Shown: positions 49,577 through 57,168 of the stretch, one piece after another
Layout: every line of letters begins with the position of its first letter
Position numbering within the stretch: the stretch's first letter is position 1
Source of the DNA: Thermovirgaceae bacterium
GTDB taxonomy: Bacteria > Synergistota > Synergistia > Synergistales > Thermovirgaceae
Direction of reading: 5' to 3'
Length of the DNA: 57,168 nucleotides
NCBI GenBank assembly: GCA_030656095.1
Contig: JAUSOU010000038.1
Span: forward strand, 1-57,168
Made by a program: the position numbers and the translations under genes
Notes under the pieces: model-generated
Seen by the model: only the letters and a program-made list of their open reading frames with translations
The model's database searches: none
What the model was told of the DNA's origin: nothing

Positions 49577-49605
49577 ATTATAGACACCCTTGCTTTTTCC
49601 CGCAA
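49577..49605 (-). promoter_or_regulatory. Sigma70-type promoter for hppA
   Basis: Minus strand TTGCGG-N17-TATAAT. Confidence 0.7.
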
Positions 49606-49627
49606 GGCATTGCATTCTTCCGGATTT

Positions 49628-50269
49628 TCACTTTTCACGGTTGCGGCGGCGCAGATATACGCCCACCCCTGCACTGAGGTCGAAATCTCCCTTCAGGGAT
49701 TTCAGCATGCCTTTCACGGCCCCTGATATGAACTCGCCGACAAAAGCCTTTGCCGGGATTCTTTTATCCCCGCAGTAGATCTCGGCGGGGGACGCCTCCG
49801 CGCCGCGGGCCATTGAGGCAACAAGGGCGGCAAGATCCGCCTCTTCCCCTGCGGCAAAGTGCCTCTCCTTCGCGCAGGGGTTGTCCCTGTCGTAAAAGGC
49901 GACCACTCCCGAAACCTCTTCAGGGATCTCGAGCGGGCTTCCGACCCAAATCTTCGGAACGGAAAAAGATTTACCCCCCTCAAGGAGCAGCAGGTGCTTC
50001 CCGGGAAAGAAACGGGCCGCAAGGCTTGCGGTGTCGATCTTTTCATCCGCCTCTTCGATGCGTACGCCGTCCGGGCCCCAAAGCGCCACCCGGGGGATCA
50101 CCCCGGCGAGCAGACCCGAATCGCTTCCGTTCGGCGAGAGGACGTTTTCGTGCGTGTGCTTTACGTAGACCGCTTCAACCCCGTCTTCGAGCAGAAGGGA
50201 GATCAGCTTGCTACAGAGAGTCGTCTTTCCGCTGTTTTTGAAACCGCTCACTGCAAGAATAAAAGGCAT
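49628..50269 (-). CDS. MobB-like P-loop GTPase with C-terminal extension
   Basis: MPFILAVSGFKNSGKTTLCSKLISLLLEDGVEAVYVKHTHENV...IPAKAFVGEFISGAVKGMLKSLKG; start trimmed to ATG 50269. Confidence 0.75.
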   Translation of the reverse strand: MPFILAVSGFKNSGKTTLCSKLISLLLEDGVEAVYVKHTHENVLSPNGSDSGLLAGVIPRVALWGPDGVRIEEADEKIDTASLAARFFPGKHLLLLEGGKSFSVPKIWVGSPLEIPEEVSGVVAFYDRDNPCAKERHFAAGEEADLAALVASMARGAEASPAEIYCGDKRIPAKAFVGEFISGAVKGMLKSLKGDFDLSAGVGVYLRRRNREK

Positions 50270-50292
50270 AAAAACACCCCGATTTCTCCGGA

Positions 50293-51399
50293 TCAGCTGT
50301 CGCCCCGCATCTTCATCCAGATCCTGCGGTAACTGTCCAGGAAGAAGATGAACATGGATATTATCAGAGGACCGCAGAAGAGTCCCAGAAAACCCCACGC
50401 TGCAAGACCGCCCACGACGCCTATGAATACGATGAGAATGTGAACCTTGCTCCCCTCGGAAATGAATATGGGGCGGATAAAGTTGTCGATGGTGCTCACC
50501 ACGAGAAGGGCCCAGACCGCAAGAACGATGGCCAGATTGACCTCTCCGGTCGCCGCAAGGTAGGCCGCGCCGGGAAGAAGGACAATCGGTGTCCCTACGA
50601 ACGGGATCATTGCCAGTATGAACAGGACTCCGGAAAAGAGTGCCGGGCTCGGAAGACCGACCCACCACCACCCAAATCCTCCCAGAACAGCCTGTATTCC
50701 AGCCGTGAAGGTAATTCCGTATACGACAGCCTGGAGGATCTGTTTTGCCTTCCCGAAGAGATCATCGCGTTCAGAGGAGGGAAGTGGGAGGATCTCCTTC
50801 ACGTATTCGAGTATCTTGTGTCCGTCACGGATCATGAAGAATGATGCTACCGAGATGACAATAAGCTGATAGACCATGCGGAAAGCGTCGCCCAGAAAGC
50901 CCCTCGATACGGATGCCAGCCAGGAGGCGAACCACCTTCCCGCCTGGCGGACAGCGTCTCCAAGAAAGGCGAAGTGTTCGACGAAGGGGGTCAGTCTGGC
51001 GGATAGCGCCTTGGGGAGAAAGTCCAGGATGGTGGGGACCTCCGAGCCTTCCAGATTCATCAGCAGGTCAGCCACTTTCCCGTAAACCTTGATACCCTCG
51101 CGTGCTATCAGCATACCCATCAGGCCCGCAGGAACGACGAGGAGCAGAAGAATTGCGGCGGTGGTAATTCCGGCGGCCAGGTTGGACCACCTGCCGGAAA
51201 AAGCTCTTCTGTAAAGCAGCGAATAGAGCGGGTAAGCGAAAAAGGAGAGCAGTGCCGACCATGCCAGCGGTCTGAAAAGGGGGAAGGATATGATGAAGGA
51301 GAGGACGGCAAGCATGGCAAAGGCCACAATGAACGGCAGGTAACTACCCCTCTGCACACGGGGTTTTGACGCATTGATCGTCTCCAAGCCTCCGCACAC
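50293..51399 (-). CDS. AI-2E family (PF01594-type) permease
   Basis: Multi-TM protein: IPFVGTPIVLLPGAAYLAATGEVNLAIVLAVWALLVVSTIDNFIRPIFIS; exact start uncertain. Confidence 0.85.
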   Translation of the reverse strand: MCGGLETINASKPRVQRGSYLPFIVAFAMLAVLSFIISFPLFRPLAWSALLSFFAYPLYSLLYRRAFSGRWSNLAAGITTAAILLLLVVPAGLMGMLIAREGIKVYGKVADLLMNLEGSEVPTILDFLPKALSARLTPFVEHFAFLGDAVRQAGRWFASWLASVSRGFLGDAFRMVYQLIVISVASFFMIRDGHKILEYVKEILPLPSSERDDLFGKAKQILQAVVYGITFTAGIQAVLGGFGWWWVGLPSPALFSGVLFILAMIPFVGTPIVLLPGAAYLAATGEVNLAIVLAVWALLVVSTIDNFIRPIFISEGSKVHILIVFIGVVGGLAAWGFLGLFCGPLIISMFIFFLDSYRRIWMKMRGDS

Positions 51400-51450
51400 C
51401 TCCGTAATGTCCCCCGCTCAACTTCCGGGGGCTCACTGTAGTGCTATTTT

Positions 51451-52998
51451 CTATTCCCACTCTATAGTTGCCGGAGGTTTACCGGTTATGTCGTAGACCA
51501 CCCGGTTCGCCCCGCCCGCCTCGTTGCATATCCTTCTGGCCGTCCTGTCGAGAAGATCCCCGGGCAACCGCACCCAGTCGGCGGTCATTCCGTCAAGCGA
51601 TTCAACGGCACGCAGGGCAATGACCTCCGCGTATGTCCTGATGTCGCCCATCACGCCGACAGTCCTGACCGGAAGAAGAACACAGAATGCCTGCCACATG
51701 GTGTCATAAAGCCCGCTCGCGCGGATCTCCGAGGTGAAGATGGCATCGGCCTTCCGGAGGGTTTCAAGTCTTTCGGGCGTGATCTCTCCGAGGCAGCGGA
51801 CGGCCAGCCCCGGGCCCGGGAAAGGGTGCCGGCCGAGGATGCCCGCCGGAACTCCCAGCATTGCCCCGATCTTCCGGACCTCATCCTTGAAGAGGTCCCG
51901 GAGAGGCTCCAGGACACTGAAATCCATCTTCTCCGGGAGACCTCCCACGTTGTGGTGGCTCTTGATCACCGCGGCGTCCTTGCCCTTGTGACCGCTCTCT
52001 ATAACGTCCGGGTAGAGTGTCCCCTGAAGAAGCCAGGAAGCCCCGCCGATCTCTTTTGCCTTGCGCTCGAAGACACGAATGAATGTCGTACCTATGGCCT
52101 TGCGTTTCATCTCGGGGTCGGTCACACCCCGCAGGGCCGACAGAAAATCATCCGCTGCGTCGACGTAGTGGACCTTGAGCCCGAGAGAACCGTCGTAGGT
52201 TTCCATCACCTGTTTCGCCTCTCCCTGGCGGAGAAGACCGTTGTTGACGAAGATGCACTCAAGCCTGTCGCCGATGGCCCGGGACGTCAGGACTGCCGCG
52301 ACGGTGGAATCGACCCCGCCGGATAGACCGCAAACGACGCGTCCGTCACCCGTCATGGCCCTGATGACATCAATGGATGACTGGACCCAGTCCTCGAGGT
52401 TCCAGGACCTGCCGCAGCCGCAAACCTTAAAGACAAAGTTCGTGAGGACATCGGTTCCGTGAGCGGTATGCGCGACCTCCGGATGGAACTGGATCGCCGA
52501 TATCCTCGCGTCTTCGTTCTCGAAGCCCGCGATCATCCCCGACTCGCTTCTGGCCGTAACACGGAAACCTGCGGGGGGCGATTCGACGTAGTCCCAGTGG
52601 CTCATCCAGACATCGAGGGCTTCCGGCAGTCCGCCAAGGAGAGCGCTCCTCCGGTCCTCGACCGTCACCCTTGACCTGCCGTACTCCGCGAACTCTCCCT
52701 TTCTGACCTCTCCGCCCATCATTTTCGCTACAAGCTGCATTCCGTAGCAGATCCCGAGGACGGGAAGCCGGGCTTCGAGAAGCCCGGGAGGTACAGCGGG
52801 CGAATCCTCCTCGAGGACGCTCCCGGGCCCGCCGGAAATGATAACTCCGGAGGGGTTTTTCCCGAGGATCGTCTCCAGGTCACAATCCCACGGGAGGATT
52901 TCGCTGTAGACCCCGATCTCCCTGACCCGCCTCGCTATAAGCTGGGTATACTGCGATCCGCAGTCGATTATGATTATAGTCTCCCGCTCTTTTGTCAT
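51451..52998 (-). CDS. guaA: GMP synthase (glutamine-hydrolysing)
   Basis: IIIIDCGSQYTQLIARRVREIGVYSEILPWD...ICYGMQLVAKMMGG...CGLSGGVDSTVAAVL...PATIEWE; start ATG 52998 with GGAGGTGA. Confidence 0.97.
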   Translation of the reverse strand: MTKERETIIIIDCGSQYTQLIARRVREIGVYSEILPWDCDLETILGKNPSGVIISGGPGSVLEEDSPAVPPGLLEARLPVLGICYGMQLVAKMMGGEVRKGEFAEYGRSRVTVEDRRSALLGGLPEALDVWMSHWDYVESPPAGFRVTARSESGMIAGFENEDARISAIQFHPEVAHTAHGTDVLTNFVFKVCGCGRSWNLEDWVQSSIDVIRAMTGDGRVVCGLSGGVDSTVAAVLTSRAIGDRLECIFVNNGLLRQGEAKQVMETYDGSLGLKVHYVDAADDFLSALRGVTDPEMKRKAIGTTFIRVFERKAKEIGGASWLLQGTLYPDVIESGHKGKDAAVIKSHHNVGGLPEKMDFSVLEPLRDLFKDEVRKIGAMLGVPAGILGRHPFPGPGLAVRCLGEITPERLETLRKADAIFTSEIRASGLYDTMWQAFCVLLPVRTVGVMGDIRTYAEVIALRAVESLDGMTADWVRLPGDLLDRTARRICNEAGGANRVVYDITGKPPATIEWE

Positions 52999-53019
52999 GC
53001 CGGTCACCTCCGGGGCGCG

Positions 53020-53076
53020 CTCCAGTACACTTCGCACGGGAGTCGCAACAAGTGTACCAGAATTCCTCACCCGTGC
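53020..53076 (-). promoter_or_regulatory. Interleaved inverted repeats upstream of guaA: candidate pseudoknot leader or operator
   Basis: GCACGGG (53070-53076) with CCCGTGC (53034-53040); TTCTGGTACACTT (53050-53062) with AAGTGTACTGGAG (53020-53032). Confidence 0.5.
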
Positions 53077-53084
53077 TTCACTCA

Positions 53085-53112
53085 ATAAAAAGGGCCCCCG
53101 AAAAGGGGGCCC
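53085..53112 (-). terminator. Intrinsic terminator after groEL
   Basis: Minus strand GGGCCCCC-TTTTC-GGGGGCCC followed by TTTTTAT. Confidence 0.93.
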
Positions 53113-53131
53113 GATGCACTGCCGGAAGGTA

Positions 53132-54823
<1,692 letters not shown>

Positions 54824-55114
54824 TTACTTCTCCAGGATGGCGAGAACGTCGCGCTCGCTCAGGATGAGCATTTCCTCGCCGTCTACCTTGACCTCGGTCC
54901 CGCCGTACTTGCTGAACAGTATCTTGTCGCCGGTCTTGACCTCAGGAGGCAACTTCTGTCCGTTTTCGAGAACCTTGCCGGACCCTACCGCCAGAACTTC
55001 ACCCTCCTGCGGCTTCTCCTTGGCGGTCTCCGGAATGAGAATTCCGCCCTTTGTCTTCTCGTCCTGGCTGAGAACCTTCACAACTATCCTGTCACCAAGT
55101 GGTTTGAGCTTCAT
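54824..55114 (-). CDS. groES: Co-chaperonin GroES
   Basis: [44 protein letters not shown]; start trimmed to ATG 55114. Confidence 0.98.
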   Translation of the reverse strand: MKLKPLGDRIVVKVLSQDEKTKGGILIPETAKEKPQEGEVLAVGSGKVLENGQKLPPEVKTGDKILFSKYGGTEVKVDGEEMLILSERDVLAILEK

Positions 55115-55155
55115 CTGTCTTACCCCTCCCTGCTGATGCGATATTGAGAAATATG

Positions 55156-55182
55156 TTAGCACTCTCAGTCATCGAGTGCTAA
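55156..55182 (-). promoter_or_regulatory. CIRCE operator (HrcA binding site)
   Basis: TTAGCACTC-N9-GAGTGCTAA, exact match to consensus. Confidence 0.97.
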
Positions 55183-55194
55183 CGAACCCGAATG

Positions 55195-55223
55195 ATAGTA
55201 TATGTCAGTCGCGGCAATCTCAA
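55195..55223 (-). promoter_or_regulatory. Sigma70-type promoter for groES-groEL
   Basis: Minus strand TTGAGA-N17-TACTAT, immediately upstream of CIRCE. Confidence 0.75.
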
Positions 55224-55279
55224 GGGTTCTCAAAGTCTTCCTGGGGTGAATAGTCAGGATAAGGGGTGTTTATCTTTTG

Positions 55280-56347
55280 TTATTGGCCGTTTCTTTCGTT
55301 TTTTGACAAAATACGGTCAGAAAGAGTGGCTGAAGGATCGGGGGCAATGTCAAGACTCGAGCCGCCCTCCCTTAAAAAGCGGTTGAGTCCTGCCGCCGCT
55401 ATCATCAAGGCGTTGTCGGTGCAGAGTTCTGCAGGCGGAATGAAGGCGTTCACTCCGAAACGCGACCTGAAGGCCGCACGGAGAGCGGAATTGGCGGACA
55501 CTCCGCCGGAGAGACAGATCTTCCCCACCCCGGTGACCCCTGAAGCCAGGCAGACCTTGCCGAGTAGAGATGATACCGCGGCTTTCTGGAAGGAGGCGCA
55601 TACGTCGGCGACGGGGACCTCCATGCCTTCGCGGCGTATCCTGGAAACGGCCCAGAAGACGGCCGTCTTGAGGCCGCTGAAGCTGAACTCGACCCCGGAT
55701 GTTCCGTTCATGGGCACTGGAAAATCAAATGCTTCCGGGTCTCCCTGCGAGGCAAGGCGGTCCACCTCGGGTCCGCCGGGATAGGGAAGCCCCAGGATCC
55801 TGGCAACCTTGTCGTAGCACTCACCCGCGGCATCGTCGCGTGTCCTGCCCACCATCGAGTAATCCCCCCAAGCCCGGACAAGGATTATCTCCGTATGCCC
55901 CCCGGAGACGACGAGGCAGAGGAAAGGGGGGGCCAGACCTTCGTGCGCGATCCGGTTCGCGAAGATGTGCCCCTCGATGTGGTTGACTCCGATCATCGGG
56001 CAATTCCACGCCTGGGCAAGCCCCTTGGCGGTCATGACGCCCACGAGCAGGGACCCCATCAGCCCCGGCCCGGTCGTAACCGCCACGAGACCGATCTCCC
56101 GGGCTGGTTCGGTTATTCCTGCATCAGAAAGGGCCGCCCGCAGCAGCGGCAAAATCGCCTCCTGGTGCTTCCGTGAGGCCAGTTCCGGCACCACTCCGCC
56201 GAACGCGGCGTGGTCCTTGATCTGGCTCGACAGGAGTGAGGCCAGAACTTTCCCGTCAAAACCCATCAGCGCGATGCCGGTATCGTCGCAGCTGGTCTCT
56301 ATCCCCAGAACTGCAGCTCTGGAGAGACCGCTATCTATCTGCCGCAA
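55280..56347 (-). CDS. tsaD: tRNA N6-adenosine threonylcarbamoyltransferase TsaD (start uncertain; TTG 56347 or GTG 56356)
   Basis: VLGIETSCDDTGIALMGFDGKVLASLLSSQIKDHAAFGGVVPELASRKHQEAI...VNHIEGHIFA...VSGGHTEIILV. Confidence 0.95.
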   Translation of the reverse strand: MRQIDSGLSRAAVLGIETSCDDTGIALMGFDGKVLASLLSSQIKDHAAFGGVVPELASRKHQEAILPLLRAALSDAGITEPAREIGLVAVTTGPGLMGSLLVGVMTAKGLAQAWNCPMIGVNHIEGHIFANRIAHEGLAPPFLCLVVSGGHTEIILVRAWGDYSMVGRTRDDAAGECYDKVARILGLPYPGGPEVDRLASQGDPEAFDFPVPMNGTSGVEFSFSGLKTAVFWAVSRIRREGMEVPVADVCASFQKAAVSSLLGKVCLASGVTGVGKICLSGGVSANSALRAAFRSRFGVNAFIPPAELCTDNALMIAAAGLNRFLREGGSSLDIAPDPSATLSDRILSKNERNGQ

Positions 56348-56535
56348 CCGGAACACCCCGAGCAGGAGCCCGAACAGCTCTTTGACCGCTTCCGAAGCGG
56401 CGGCCCGGACTCGTGGATCAGCGTCCTTCCTCCGCAGGCCGGGCACCTGACGCAGCCGCATTCGCGGGAGAAACGCTCCCCGCAGGAGGCGCAGCGATAG
56501 ACGTGCTTTTCCGTCACTTCTTGGGCACCACCCAT
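56335..56535 (-). CDS. Small Cys-rich zinc-ribbon protein (FmdB-like architecture)
   Basis: YRCASCGERFSRECGCVRCPACGGRTLI with Cys/Gly/Ser tail CSGSCSGCSGCGR; overlaps both neighbours. Confidence 0.65.
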   Translation of the reverse strand: MGGAQEVTEKHVYRCASCGERFSRECGCVRCPACGGRTLIHESGPPLRKRSKSCSGSCSGCSGCGR

Positions 56536-57041
56536 TCAGCCGACTCCTCCATATAAGCAAAAACGACAGCCTTCCCGGGGGGTGCGAACTCTGCCGGGAT
56601 CGCCAGGGCCAGCATCGCCACAGTTCCGCTGGGGATCTCCCCCTCGATCACAAAGGCCTTCCGGGTCCGGATATCCCCTGGTTCGACTTTCCTGCCCCCG
56701 ACCGCAAGGTCACCCGTGTTGAAATCCCATGGCTTGTAGGCCTCGTACCTTACGATGAAAAGCGTCTTCCCCTTAACGGGGTCGGTCCCCCAGTGGTGGG
56801 CGTGCCAGGAGAGCCATTCGGGCACGGACGGGTCGACGCGGACGGCCTCAGCCAGGGTTCTGTCGACGTAGATGAACTGGAGCTTCCCCCTGGCCCCGAT
56901 GACCATGTCTCCGAGCAGCTGCCCCTCGGGGTACAGCGTGACCGTGCGTTCCTCGACAAGTTTCTGGACATCAGCAGCAAAAGCGAAAGTGCCTGCCGCG
57001 GCCAGGAAACATAAAGCCATTGCCATTATTGCTTTCCGCAT
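56514..57041 (-). CDS. Secreted protein of unknown function
   Basis: Signal peptide MRKAIMAMALCFLAAAGTFAFA; GGAGG ribosome-binding site upstream; no family recognised. Confidence 0.75.
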   Translation of the reverse strand: MRKAIMAMALCFLAAAGTFAFAADVQKLVEERTVTLYPEGQLLGDMVIGARGKLQFIYVDRTLAEAVRVDPSVPEWLSWHAHHWGTDPVKGKTLFIVRYEAYKPWDFNTGDLAVGGRKVEPGDIRTRKAFVIEGEIPSGTVAMLALAIPAEFAPPGKAVVFAYMEESAEWVVPKK

Positions 57042-57061
57042 GTAAAAACCTCCTTTGTTGA

Positions 57062-57131
57062 TCGGAAATCGAGAGTCGTAAATCGTGAGTCGTTAATCGT
57101 GAATCGTGAGTCGTGAGGCGTAAATCGTAAG
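57062..57131. repeat. Ten-unit heptanucleotide degenerate tandem array (consensus TCGTRAR)
   Basis: TCGGAAA TCGAGAG TCGTAAA TCGTGAG TCGTTAA TCGTGAA TCGTGAG TCGTGAG GCGTAAA TCGTAAG. Confidence 0.95.
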
Positions 57132-57168
57132 GGCGCAAAAAAACTGTCATCCCGATCCGCTTACCGGC

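Noticed and set aside
51410-51432. CCCCCG/CGGGGG hairpin between guaA and the AI-2E permease
   Set aside because: Short stem and no T-tract on the transcribed strand; could be chance

Overview
The window is a dense, intact block of bacterial housekeeping genes. Every supported gene lies on the minus strand. Gene order and protein types suggest a Synergistetes-like genome; this is an inference from memory, not a search. In descending coordinates (direction of transcription) it carries: a secreted protein, a Cys-rich zinc ribbon and tsaD; groES-groEL behind a perfect CIRCE; guaA; an AI-2E-type permease; a MobB-like GTPase; a membrane pyrophosphatase; dnaG-rpoD; an RqcP-like S4 protein; rex; yajC-secD-secF; lapA-recJ-rsh-dtd-MBL-radC; mreBCD-mrdA-minC, then minD-minE-rodA; a radical SAM/DUF2344/RNase G/SMC cluster; trmN6-like-rsmI-metG; tatD-tgt-tsaC; tRNA-Leu(CAG); and rpoB-rpoC-L7Ae-rpsL-rpsG-fusA-tuf. 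I found no prophage, IS element, CRISPR array, defence island or rRNA. The unexplained structure is in the few intergenic gaps: (1) two interleaved inverted repeats with H-type pseudoknot topology just upstream of guaA; (2) a (ATGGGT)n G-quadruplex-type microsatellite at the predicted transcription start of lapA, which also encodes a possible (Met-Gly)n mini-ORF; (3) a family of 7-bp-periodic repeats combined with small hairpin modules at three gaps, with one compensatory stem change and one case where the repeat forms the 3' end of a gene; (4) a structured leader upstream of the pyrophosphatase gene. RpoC also appears to carry two large lineage-specific insertions. Nothing was searched or folded computationally; all calls are from reading the sequence.
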